Positions 1-5,624 of a stretch of 10,540 nt of DNA are shown here, one piece after another. The notes under the pieces are model-generated. The model had not been told where the DNA came from. It saw only the letters and a program-made list of their open reading frames with translations, and ran no database searches. Position 1 is the stretch's first letter, and each line of letters starts with the position of its first letter. The stretch lies in the NCBI GenBank assembly GCA_949296785.1, contig CASFRQ010000140.1, forward strand, positions 1 to 10,540. Reading direction: 5' to 3'. A program made the translations under genes and the position numbers. Source of the DNA: an uncultured Alphaproteobacteria bacterium. Its GTDB lineage: Bacteria; Pseudomonadota; Alphaproteobacteria; CASFRQ01; SAAU01.

Positions 1-40
1 TAATGCTGTACAATGACCTGATGATACTTTTGAATTTCAT
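1..40 (-). CDS. possible 5' end of a gene running off the left edge
   Basis: An ATG at 40-38 opens a frame of 13 codons with no stop before the window edge, reading MKFKSIIRSLYSI. A short AAGG lies just upstream, but only two bases from the ATG, which is closer than usual. The basic start followed by hydrophobic residues would suit a signal peptide or membrane anchor, but 13 codons are too few to judge. It would be downstream of, and in the same direction as, the membrane protein gene ending at 66, about 25 bases away. Confidence 0.25.
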   Translation of the reverse strand, partial: MKFKSIIRSLYSI

Positions 41-65
41 ACCCTTGCGAGACACACTCTCGAGG

Positions 66-845
66 TTACGATTTGGTATAAACATACTCCATTATTAAAG
101 CGCTGAATTCAGTCTCATTTTGATTATTTTGAAGAACAGATGCCCATCCTATAAAAGGCAGAGAACCAAAAATAAATAATCCCACAGCAATAAAAGTATC
201 CCGAACAGGATGATAAAGGATTTTTCCCTGCTTTTTTCGCGCCGTTTCCACGCGAATGCAAGTCAAACAGACGGAAGAAACCAATAGCCACATCAAAAAA
301 GCGCCAAAAAAATACCCAGACAAGTAAGAAAGAGGCTCATTGTTTTTCAAAAACTCACTATAAATAGCGCCTCCCTTTTCCACCGTCCACCAAAGTAAAA
401 CCAAAACATACCCGATTCTGTACCCTTTTAAACACAGAAAAGTAAAAAGAAACATTACGGGCAAGTAAATCAACCATCCAAGAAAAGTAAATTTTATATC
501 CTCTTGATAAACATCTAAAAAGCCCAAAATAGGTTGTAAAGCCATAAAAGCAAGCAAAAACCAGACAAGAATCATCCGATCGGAAGCGTACCATTTTGTT
601 TGATGATATTTCTTAACTTTTTCCTCTATTTCCTCTTTTGAAGGCCATAACCAGTTTTTGCGTTCTTTTCCCTTCTGCTCTATTTTTTTATCCTGAGAGG
701 CTTGACTTTCCTCTTTATCCGTTGATTTTTTTGCCACCGTTTCCGATTCCGCCTCTGACAAGGAAAGATTTTCTTTTCTCAAAGTAAAATCATCCTCTTT
801 ATCTTTAATTATTTGTTCCGAATTATCCGTTCCGATTTCGCGCAT
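66..845 (-). CDS. multi-pass membrane protein of unknown function with charged N-terminal tail
   Basis: I do not recognise this 259-residue protein. Residues 1-85 are highly charged, rich in Glu, Lys, Asp and Ser, and probably disordered and cytoplasmic. A short Trp-rich segment (NWLWPSKEE, about 64-72) precedes the membrane part. About five hydrophobic segments follow, near residues 91-110, 119-139, 142-153, 174-197 and 217-238, with a Lys/Arg-rich loop at 198-208, so it should sit in the inner membrane. No catalytic motif is visible. The start is well supported: AAGGAG lies five bases before the ATG. It follows rplM-rpsI in the same direction but is separated from it by two terminators, so it probably has its own promoter. 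It is a real gene by ribosome site and length; its function is open. Confidence 0.85.
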   Translation of the reverse strand: MREIGTDNSEQIIKDKEDDFTLRKENLSLSEAESETVAKKSTDKEESQASQDKKIEQKGKERKNWLWPSKEEIEEKVKKYHQTKWYASDRMILVWFLLAFMALQPILGFLDVYQEDIKFTFLGWLIYLPVMFLFTFLCLKGYRIGYVLVLLWWTVEKGGAIYSEFLKNNEPLSYLSGYFFGAFLMWLLVSSVCLTCIRVETARKKQGKILYHPVRDTFIAVGLFIFGSLPFIGWASVLQNNQNETEFSALIMEYVYTKS

Positions 846-872
846 GACCTCTCCTTTCCATACTACAACTTT

Positions 873-900
873 AGGATATCTTATTTGATATAAAAATCAA
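873..900 (-). promoter_or_regulatory. possible promoter of the membrane protein gene
   Basis: TTGATT (900-895), a 16-base gap and TATCCT (878-873) could form a promoter just below the terminator at 933-968, giving a leader of about 20 bases before the ATG at 845. The -10 match is only fair. The -35 also lies in a small dyad, TTGAT at 885-889 with ATCAA at 896-900. Confidence 0.3.
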
Positions 901-932
901 CAAAAATATCTTTTAATGCCGAACGCCGAACA

Positions 933-968
933 TAAAAAAGGAGCCGCCATCGGCAACCCCCTCTTTTT
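933..968 (-). terminator. strong intrinsic terminator, possibly bidirectional
   Basis: On the minus strand the bases at 962-952 pair with 948-939 (AGGGG/TTGCC arm against GGCGGCTCCT, one bulged G, a few G-U pairs) around a three-base loop, followed by five to six T. It ends any minus-strand transcript that starts between it and the rpsI terminator, including the 13-codon ORF at 979-1020. On the plus strand a similar hairpin is followed by TTTTTT. Confidence 0.75.
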
Positions 969-978
969 TGCAAAGAAA

Positions 979-1020
979 TTATCTATAAGTATAAGTTTCT
1001 GTGTAGAAATTACCGCCCAT
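979..1020 (-). CDS. 13-codon ORF, candidate leader peptide or microprotein
   Basis: This frame reads MGGNFYTETYTYR then TAA. GAAGG lies four bases before the ATG, a modest ribosome site. The peptide is unusually rich in Tyr (3) and Thr (3) in its last eight residues. It sits between an element with a TTGACA box (1082-1077) and the strong terminator at 933-968, so promoter region, ribosome site, ORF and terminator form a complete small transcription unit. The arrangement resembles an attenuator leader ahead of the membrane protein gene at 66-845, but I see no alternative antiterminator pairing. It may be a microprotein in its own right or chance. No family is recognised. Confidence 0.35.
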   Translation of the reverse strand: MGGNFYTETYTYR

Positions 1021-1044
1021 TTTGCCTTCAAAATTGATTAAAAC

Positions 1045-1105
1045 TGTGAATGATATGTGAAAATGGTAATGAGGATTGTCAAGGGATATGTGAATATTAT
1101 GTGAA
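1045..1105. repeat. four TGTGAA direct repeats phased at 11-base multiples
   Basis: TGTGAA occurs at 1045, 1056, 1089 and 1100, so the starts are separated by 11, 33 and 11 bases and fall on one face of the helix. The repeats form two 17-base units, at 1045-1061 and 1089-1105, that agree at 15 of 17 positions. Paired direct repeats with an 11-base period are typical binding sites of OmpR/PhoB-type response regulators; assigning them here is inference. The two units bracket a TTGACA box on the minus strand at 1082-1077. Confidence 0.6.
1049..1082 (-). promoter_or_regulatory. possible regulated promoter upstream of the 13-codon ORF
   Basis: A perfect TTGACA -35 lies at 1082-1077. At the normal spacing the -10 is poor: CATATC after 19 bases; the better TATCAT is 21 bases away. 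A weak -10 with repeats just upstream of the -35 would suit an activator-dependent promoter, but this is inference. Confidence 0.3.
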
Positions 1106-1140
1106 GACGAAAAATGGGTTGCAATTTCTTACAACCCATT
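1106..1140 (-). terminator. intrinsic terminator of the rplM-rpsI operon
   Basis: A perfect nine-base-pair stem (AATGGGTTG at 1113-1121 with CAACCCATT at 1132-1140) and a ten-base loop are followed on the minus strand by TTTT. It lies about 30 bases past the rpsI stop. Confidence 0.8.
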
Positions 1141-1169
1141 GATAATATTTGATATTTTCGTAATGCCAA

Positions 1170-1670
1170 TTAACGTTTGGAGAACTGATAACTTCTTCTC
1201 GCCTTGGCTTTACCATATTTCTTTCTTTCAACAACACGGGAGTCGCGCGTCAGGAAACCACCTTTGCGCAAAATCGTGTGAAGCTCCGGTTCAAACAAGT
1301 CCAAACATTTGCTGATTCCATGACGAACGGCGCCGGCCTGACCGGACAATCCGCCGCCCTTTACCGTGCAAACGACATCAAAACTGCCTTCACGATTTGT
1401 GGCCGCAAACGGCTGATTAATAATCATTCTTAACACAGGACGCGGGAAATAAGACTCACAAGACTTGTCATTCACCGTGATATTCCCCTTCCCCGGTTTA
1501 ATCCAAACACGGGCGACGGCGTCTTTTCTTTTGCCCGTCGCATAGGAACGGCCTTGCGCGTCTTTTTTAGGCATACGCGGTTCTTTGACGGCAACCGGCT
1601 CGGAAACGGTCTCTTTAACGGCAATTTCCGCATTTTTTAAGTCACTTAAGGATTTAACTGTTTCTACCAT
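1170..1670 (-). CDS. rpsI: 30S ribosomal protein S9
   Basis: S9 is a small-subunit protein whose C-terminal tail reaches the P-site tRNA. The conserved core starts near residue 41 with YATGKRKDAVARVW and ends with the classic basic tail RRSYQFSKR, whose last residues SKR are the tRNA-contacting end. GGGLSGQAGAVRHGISKCL (about 105-123) is also standard for S9. The 166 residues exceed the roughly 130 of E. coli because of a Glu/Val/Lys-rich N-terminal extension of about 38 residues, as commonly seen in alphaproteobacteria. AAGGAG lies nine bases before the ATG, inside the end of rplM. The ATG shares a base with the rplM stop (TAATG), so the two are probably translationally coupled. It ends about 30 bases before a clean terminator. 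Confidence 0.97.
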   Translation of the reverse strand: MVETVKSLSDLKNAEIAVKETVSEPVAVKEPRMPKKDAQGRSYATGKRKDAVARVWIKPGKGNITVNDKSCESYFPRPVLRMIINQPFAATNREGSFDVVCTVKGGGLSGQAGAVRHGISKCLDLFEPELHTILRKGGFLTRDSRVVERKKYGKAKARRSYQFSKR

Positions 1671-2143
1671 TATGAAGCACTCCTTGTATTCTTACGGTTC
1701 ATTGAAGCAATATCCAACCGTTCCGGTTTTTGCGCTTCATGCGTATGTTCGGGACCAGTGAAAATGCGCAGCTTTGTCATCTGCTGACGGCCCAGCTTAC
1801 CGCGGGTAATCATTCTTTCAACCGCTTTGTAAAGAATTCTTTCCGGATGGGATTCCATCACCTTTTCCGCCGTAACGGACTTGACACCGCCGGCATAACC
1901 GGTATGTTTGTGATAAACCTTATCCTTTAATTTGTTTCCCGTCAGTTGAATTTTTTCCGCATTGATAACGACCACATAGTCGCCGCAATCAATATTCGGC
2001 GTATAACAGGTTTTATGTTTGCCTCTCAAAATCTTGGAGATAATGGAGGCGGCGCGACCCAGAACGAGGTTATCGGCATCTACAAGATACCATTTGGCCT
2101 CTCTTTGTTCCTTTGTCGCGACAGGTGTGTTTTTAATTGCCAT
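1670..2143 (-). CDS. rplM: 50S ribosomal protein L13
   Basis: L13 is an early-assembling large-subunit protein that binds 23S rRNA. The 157-residue sequence has the typical opening WYLVDADNLVLGRAAS (about 18-33), then LRGKHK, NIDCGDYVVVINAEKIQLTGNK and the HTGYAGGVKS segment. VERMITRGKLGRQQMTKLRIFTGPEHTHEAQKPE near the C-terminus is also the family pattern. Length is a little over the E. coli 142. The ATG at 2143 has a purine-rich GAGAG about five bases upstream. It is first in a two-gene operon with rpsI, an arrangement conserved across most bacteria, and has a good promoter about 40 bases upstream. Confidence 0.97.
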   Translation of the reverse strand: MAIKNTPVATKEQREAKWYLVDADNLVLGRAASIISKILRGKHKTCYTPNIDCGDYVVVINAEKIQLTGNKLKDKVYHKHTGYAGGVKSVTAEKVMESHPERILYKAVERMITRGKLGRQQMTKLRIFTGPEHTHEAQKPERLDIASMNRKNTRSAS

Positions 2144-2185
2144 ATTTTCTCTCTTTGTTTATAAAATAAAACAGTGAACGGGGGA

Positions 2186-2213
2186 ATTATCGCATAAAAA
2201 AACACAAAGTCAA
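2186..2213 (-). promoter_or_regulatory. rplM-rpsI promoter
   Basis: TTGACT (2213-2208), a 16-base spacer and GATAAT (2191-2186), with TG one base before the -10, make a strong sigma-70-type promoter. Transcription should start near 2179, giving a leader of about 36 bases before rplM. Confidence 0.8.
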
Positions 2214-2236
2214 GCAGAAATTTGCGCCTTCCGAGA

Positions 2237-2254
2237 GAGGTATTATTATACCTC
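2237..2254. promoter_or_regulatory. 18-base dyad between divergent rplM and rnpB promoters
   Basis: GAGGTAT (2237-2243) and ATACCTC (2248-2254) form a perfect seven-base inverted repeat with a four-base centre. It lies upstream of both divergent promoters, 24 bases from one -35 and about 49 from the other. It could be a protein-binding site shared by both; no T run follows closely, so a terminator is unlikely. Confidence 0.4.
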
Positions 2255-2302
2255 ATCCAAAAACGCTTTCAAAACCCTCTTTATCTCTCAAAAGTGAAAA
2301 TC

Positions 2303-2331
2303 TTGACAGACATAAGAAGAAATGCTATACA
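2303..2331 (+). promoter_or_regulatory. rnpB promoter
   Basis: TTGACA (2303-2308), exactly 17 bases, then TATACA (2326-2331), with an extended TG at 2323-2324. The predicted start, near 2338, agrees with the 5' end of the RNase P RNA deduced from helix P1. Confidence 0.85.
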
Positions 2332-2336
2332 ACGAA

Positions 2337-2740
2337 CGGCGAGAAAATCGGACGGCTGCGTTCTTTCTTTTAAAGAAACGAGGAAAGTCCGGGCTTCACG
2401 GGAACAGGATGCCGGCTAACGGCCGGTAAGGGTGACCTTCAGGAAAGTGCCACAGAAAGCAAACCGCCGCGATATTTTGAAACAGCTTTTAAGCACTCAA
2501 AATCATATTGCGGCAAGGGTGAAAGGGAGCGGTAAGAGCGCCCCGCGTTCCGGGTAATCGGAACGGCACGGCAAACCCCATCCGAAGCAAGACCAAGTGA
2601 GCGGTTTCTTTATGCTTTCATAAAGACGACATATGGAGATCCCGCTCCGCCGCAGAGGTAGGTTGCTTGAGGCTTTTAGAAATAAAAGTCCTAGATGAAT
2701 AGCCGTCAAAACAGAACCCGGCTTATAGATTCTCTCGCCG
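2337..2740 (+). ncRNA. rnpB: RNase P RNA, bacterial class A
   Basis: This is the catalytic RNA that trims the 5' leader of precursor tRNAs. The 5' conserved block GAGGAAAGTCCGGGC (about 2380-2394) and the 3' block with ACAGAACCCGGCTTA (2711-2725) form the P4 core. Helix P1 pairs 2337-2349 with 2728-2740, with one mismatch. P2 pairs GACGGCT (2351-2357) with AGCCGTC (2701-2707). GGGTGA, GTGCCACAGAAA and AAACCGCC in the middle, and GGTAGGTTGCTTGAGG near 2657-2672, are further signature segments. A helix GAGCGG/CCGCTC (2599-2604 with 2642-2647) encloses a CTTTATG/CATAAAG hairpin, as expected for P15-P16. Length is about 404 bases, normal for class A. Its own promoter ends just before it. Confidence 0.97.
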
Positions 2741-2778
2741 CTTTATTGTTTTTATTCCATCCTTTTTGTAAAAACAAA

Positions 2779-2830
2779 AAACTTTCGCAAGAGAGATTTA
2801 TTCCCCTTAAACAGAAAGTTTCTTTATAAT
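2779..2830 (+). terminator. possible weak terminator after rnpB
   Basis: AAACTTTC (2779-2786) pairs with GAAAGTTT (2814-2821), followed by a T-rich stretch. The 27-base loop and AT-rich stem make it a weak candidate; the T-rich bases directly after helix P1 (2742-2757) may do the job instead. Confidence 0.3.
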
Positions 2831-3325
2831 GGATGAAAAGCATCTGTTTTTCAACGGGGAAAGATTTCTCTCCCATAGCCTGAATAAAAAAATCTCCTCC
2901 TGTTTTCTTTTTTTACCGAACTGTCCGATATATTTTTCAAAAAACTCACCTTATTGGATGGAAAATTCCGCTTTTCACCTTCTTATTTTTCGGATGTTTT
3001 TTCAGATTGAAAAAATAGCGTATAACGAATAATTATAAACACCTCCTGAGCTAAAAATTTCTTATTGGCCGTGTTTCTTCAATCGTTTTTTTAAGATTGA
3101 CAGGATACTTCCCTTATTTACTTAAAAAAAATTGAAAATAAAAAAAGGCGGCGCTTTTCACAAATCATCCTGCCAAACATTTATAAATGTTTTTCTACGA
3201 AGAAGGCGCCCTTCGCGGAAAAAAATATTTCCGGCTCTGCCATCCGCACTTCATATTTGCTGCTTCAGGTCAAGACCAAAGGAAACTTTTTCAAAAAATC
3301 TCCCGCATTACACCTCTTGCGCAAA
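2831..3325. other. AT-rich intergenic stretch with no credible gene
   Basis: Short open frames here on the plus strand (2829-3032 and 3132-3395) lack ribosome sites and have Phe/Leu/Ser- or Arg/Lys/Ser-rich compositions expected from AT-rich noncoding DNA. I found no tRNA fold. The stretch holds some secondary structure: a perfect 18-base palindrome at 3175-3192 followed by T, small GC-rich hairpins around 3196-3233, and a T7 run on the minus strand at 3147-3141 just after GCGCCGCC. None adds up to a named element. Confidence 0.5.
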
Positions 3326-3413
3326 ACAAAAAAATATAAAGAAAGCGGAAACCCTGATGTCAAGATTTCCGCTTTCCGTTCCCCCCTGTTCTTAACATAA
3401 AGTCAAGAACAAG
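3326..3413 (-). ncRNA. candidate small RNA of about 88 bases
   Basis: On the minus strand a plausible promoter is followed directly by a structured segment that ends in a strong terminator. The first hairpin pairs 3413-3405 with 3393-3385 (CTTGTTCTT with AAGAACAGG, one G-U) around an 11-base loop. A single-stranded G-rich linker follows (GGGG AACG, 3384-3377). The terminator hairpin is a perfect 11-base-pair stem (3376-3366 with 3351-3341), then TTTATATTTTTTT. There is no convincing coding content: one 12-codon frame starts in the loop but has no ribosome site. It lies between the hisS terminator and rnpB, with no gene to serve. The exposed G run could pair with pyrimidine-rich targets; that is inference. 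No known family is recognised. Confidence 0.55.
3341..3376 (-). terminator. intrinsic terminator of the candidate small RNA
   Basis: GAAAGCGGAAA and TTTCCGCTTTC form a perfect 11-base-pair stem with a 14-base loop. On the minus strand it is followed by TTTATATTTTTTT; on the plus strand there is no T run, which fixes the direction. Confidence 0.75.
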
Positions 3414-3416
3414 TGT

Positions 3417-3445
3417 ATTGTGGCAGAAAAGAAATTAAATTGCAA
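3417..3445 (-). promoter_or_regulatory. promoter of the candidate small RNA
   Basis: TTGCAA (3445-3440), exactly 17 bases, then CACAAT (3422-3417), preceded by TG one base upstream. Transcription would start near 3410-3413, at the base of the first hairpin. Confidence 0.5.
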
Positions 3446-3671
3446 ATTATTTTTACTAATTTAAGAAGTAATTTTTAGTATATATAATCGTAATAATACA
3501 TTTTATTTACAAGAAAAGTAATCACAAGGTATTTTTTATGACTTTAAAAATCTAAAAAAATAGCCATAAAAATTTTGCGAAAGAGTTCGGGTAAAAGCCT
3601 GAACACAAAATCATAAAAACCGGAAAAATTTCTTTTTTTGAGAAAACATTTTCCAACAGCACTCCTTTCCG

Positions 3672-3704
3672 AAATAAAAAGCAGGGGATTTTTTTATCCC
3701 CTGC
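3672..3704 (-). terminator. intrinsic terminator of hisS
   Basis: GCAGGGGAT (3681-3689) and ATCCCCTGC (3696-3704) form a perfect nine-base-pair stem around a six-base loop, followed on the minus strand by TTTTTATTT. It lies about 25 bases past the hisS stop. Confidence 0.85.
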
Positions 3705-3729
3705 CCTTTTCAAAAAAGAAAAACAATCA

Positions 3730-5037
3730 TCAAACGTGAACGGCGGAAATTTGCCGGACAGCCTCTTCTATTTGAGAGAGTTCCGCGACCGTCTGTTCTC
3801 CCGTTATCATATTTTTCAAAATAAATTGACCTTTTTCAGCCTCTTCCGGCGCCAGATAAGCCGTCAACAAAGCCCCGCGTTTATTTGCCTGCGTAAAGAA
3901 TTTTTTCGGACTCTGTGCGGATAAAGCCAAATCGCAGTCAATTCCTTCCCGAACGAAATCAGAAGCCAACGACATTGCCTTTTCCTGCAGTTCCTCGTTA
4001 AAATACCCCATCATTAACCGAACGGGCGCATACGTTTCCGGCCGGCCAAACTTTGCGGCGCACAACTCCTCAATTACCACATCACCGAATCCCAAACCGC
4101 ATGCGGGAATATCCTTGTCGGCCATTTTCAAAAACAAGTGGTCGTATCGGCCGCCGCCGAAAATAGCCCGAAATTCTTTTCGTACATCAAATGCTTCAAA
4201 AACAATTCCCGTATAATAAGACAACCCGCGAATAATAGAAGTATTTAACTTTAAATAAGAGGAAATCCCCAAAGCTTCCGCCTTAGCAAACAACTCTTTC
4301 AACTGGAGCAATCCTTCGTTTTCCGCGGGAACAAACGCCGCCAGTTGATCTATTTCCTTTACCTCAAGAAAGCGGAAAAGCTGACCGATTTGTTCCTCGT
4401 TCATCCCGGCTTCTTTTAAAGAATCGCGCAAAACTTCCGCAGGAATCTTTTCCTTTTTATCAATCAAAACCATCAATTCGGCATGTTTTTCTTCATTCAC
4501 TCCAATGGAAACCAAATAATCCGACAACAAAGAACGACTGCTGACATAAACTTTAAAATCATTATCGTCCAGTCCCAGAATATTTAAAGCCCTGACAGCC
4601 GTAAAAAGAAGCCATGCCTCCGCCGAAACGCCTCTTTCCCCCAATATGTCAATATTCCATTGAAAATGTTCCCTTTTACGGCCTTTTGTCGCCCTTTCGT
4701 AACGAAAGCATTGCCCGATGGAATAAATCTTTGCGACGGAAGGAAACTGGTTCTGATTGCCAAAATACAACCGTACCATAGAAGGGGTCAATTCCGCTCT
4801 TAAAGCGATATGTCGGCCGGATTTATCCGTAAAATCGTAAAGCTGCTCGGAAATTTCCTCCCCCGCCTTGCGTTCAAAAAGTTCATATGAATCAACTACC
4901 GGCGTTTCATAACGCAAAAAACCGCACGACTCGGCGGCGTCCGTAAAAGCGCGCATCAGCTTTTGCCTGAAAATCCAATCTTTCGGAAGAAAATCCCGCA
5001 TCCCTCTGGGAGGGTTCAAATCAATTTGTGAACTCAT
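3730..5037 (-). CDS. hisS: histidyl-tRNA synthetase
   Basis: Class II aminoacyl-tRNA synthetase that charges tRNA-His. The N-terminus has PRGMRDFLP (10-18). Motif 2 is FRYERATKGRKREHFQWNID (111-130). The histidine-specific motifs are RGLSYYTG (270-277) and GGGRYDHL (294-301), and motif 3 is GLGFGDVVIEEL (314-325). An alpha/beta anticodon-binding domain occupies about 337-430. The 435 residues are normal. Motif 2 and the segment around AFDVRKEFRAIFGGGRYDHL look more like the plant-organellar-type HisRS as I recall it than the E. coli type, which has a different motif 2 loop. The ATG at 5037 has AGGGA about nine bases upstream. It is monocistronic, with its own terminator, and follows the small lipoprotein gene after a terminator. 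Confidence 0.96.
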   Translation of the reverse strand: MSSQIDLNPPRGMRDFLPKDWIFRQKLMRAFTDAAESCGFLRYETPVVDSYELFERKAGEEISEQLYDFTDKSGRHIALRAELTPSMVRLYFGNQNQFPSVAKIYSIGQCFRYERATKGRKREHFQWNIDILGERGVSAEAWLLFTAVRALNILGLDDNDFKVYVSSRSLLSDYLVSIGVNEEKHAELMVLIDKKEKIPAEVLRDSLKEAGMNEEQIGQLFRFLEVKEIDQLAAFVPAENEGLLQLKELFAKAEALGISSYLKLNTSIIRGLSYYTGIVFEAFDVRKEFRAIFGGGRYDHLFLKMADKDIPACGLGFGDVVIEELCAAKFGRPETYAPVRLMMGYFNEELQEKAMSLASDFVREGIDCDLALSAQSPKKFFTQANKRGALLTAYLAPEEAEKGQFILKNMITGEQTVAELSQIEEAVRQISAVHV

Positions 5038-5141
5038 TTTATTTAATCCCTATTTATTTTTTTCTTTTTTAGAAGGAATTATCCCGAAAAGCAAGAAATT
5101 CTTATTTTTATTTTCCGCCTTGCCAAATTCACTTTGATATT

Positions 5142-5165
5142 CCAAGGAAATTAGGGAATCCTTGG
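5142..5165. promoter_or_regulatory. dyad upstream of hisS
   Basis: CCAAGGA (5142-5148) and TCCTTGG (5159-5165) form a perfect seven-base inverted repeat with a ten-base centre, about 105 bases before the hisS start and 20 bases below the preceding terminator. A fair -35 (TTGGCA, 5125-5120) and a weak -10 lie just downstream. It could be an operator or a leader hairpin. Confidence 0.35.
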
Positions 5166-5184
5166 GCAAACATTCCAAAAAAAC

Positions 5185-5220
5185 AAAGAAAAAAGGAAAC
5201 CGGTTCCGGTTCCCTCTTTT
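5185..5220 (-). terminator. intrinsic terminator after the lipoprotein gene
   Basis: On the minus strand GGGAACCGG (5214-5206) pairs with CCGGTTTCC (5203-5195), fully paired when one G-U is allowed, then TTTTTTCTTT. It lies about 10 bases past the stop at 5230. Confidence 0.85.
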
Positions 5221-5229
5221 GAAAAAACC

Positions 5230-5595
5230 TCATCCCTGAGGCGCAGACTCATAAAAAGAACTATTTAAATCATATCCGGCCAAAGTTGTTTCACATTCCC
5301 CACGGGTTTGAGTGTAAACAGACTCTTGCTTTCCATTAAAAAAAACAAAGAGAACGCATTTTTCCGTTCTGTAAACCCAAGAGGAATAAGGATTTTCCGT
5401 CCGTTTCAACATTGGTTCGCCCAACTGAGCCAAAACCTCGGAAGAAGACTTTCCCTTCAGATTCCAAAGAGGTTTCGGACGCCTAAAGTTCATCACAACG
5501 GAAAAAGTTTCCGCCGTCTTGCCGGATAAATTCCCCGTACACGCGGTTAAAAGCATAAAACCGGCGACACCCGCAAAAACAGATAAAAGTTTCAT
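5230..5595 (-). CDS. small lipoprotein, BamE/SmpA-like pattern
   Basis: A 121-residue protein with a short signal peptide and lipobox LTAC, so Cys19 should be lipidated and the mature protein anchored in a membrane on the periplasmic side. Residues about 43-90 read as one small globular domain: LWNLKGKSSSEVLAQLGEP, then W-Y-R and CVLFVFF. This resembles the 'lGeP ... W.Y ... C.L..f' pattern of small alphaproteobacterial lipoproteins with a BamE/SmpA-like fold; the link is by pattern only. Cys80 and a second Cys near 100 could form a disulfide. Its ATG has AGGA ten bases upstream, weak. It has a clear promoter and terminator, so it is a single-gene unit. I cannot name its function. Confidence 0.85.
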   Translation of the reverse strand: MKLLSVFAGVAGFMLLTACTGNLSGKTAETFSVVMNFRRPKPLWNLKGKSSSEVLAQLGEPMLKRTENPYSSWVYRTEKCVLFVFFNGKQESVYTQTRGECETTLAGYDLNSSFYESAPQG

Positions 5596-5624
5596 AAACT
5601 TTATGTCCTAAAAAACTTAACAAT

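Noticed and set aside
1021..1105. Cluster of near-DnaA boxes (reverse complements of TGTGAAT) as a replication origin
   Set aside because: Each copy has one or more mismatches to TTATNCACA, the 11-base phasing suits a response regulator better, and no dnaA, dnaN, hemE or other origin-marker gene is nearby.
2829..3032. Plus-strand 67-codon ORF after a perfect TATAAT
   Set aside because: No ribosome site, no -35 at the right distance from the TATAAT at 2825-2830, and a Phe/Leu/Ser-rich composition expected from AT-rich noncoding DNA.
3021..3047. Perfect Shine-Dalgarno-like AGGAGGT on the minus strand
   Set aside because: No ATG, GTG or TTG follows at a usable distance; the next codons are ATT, and the frame closes after about 16 codons.
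3132..3395. Plus-strand 87-codon ORF
   Set aside because: No ribosome site, erratic composition, and it runs through the small-RNA terminator hairpin.
3586..3604. GTTCGGG/CCTGAAC hairpin as a tRNA T-arm or terminator
   Set aside because: No acceptor, D or anticodon arms around it and no T run next to it.
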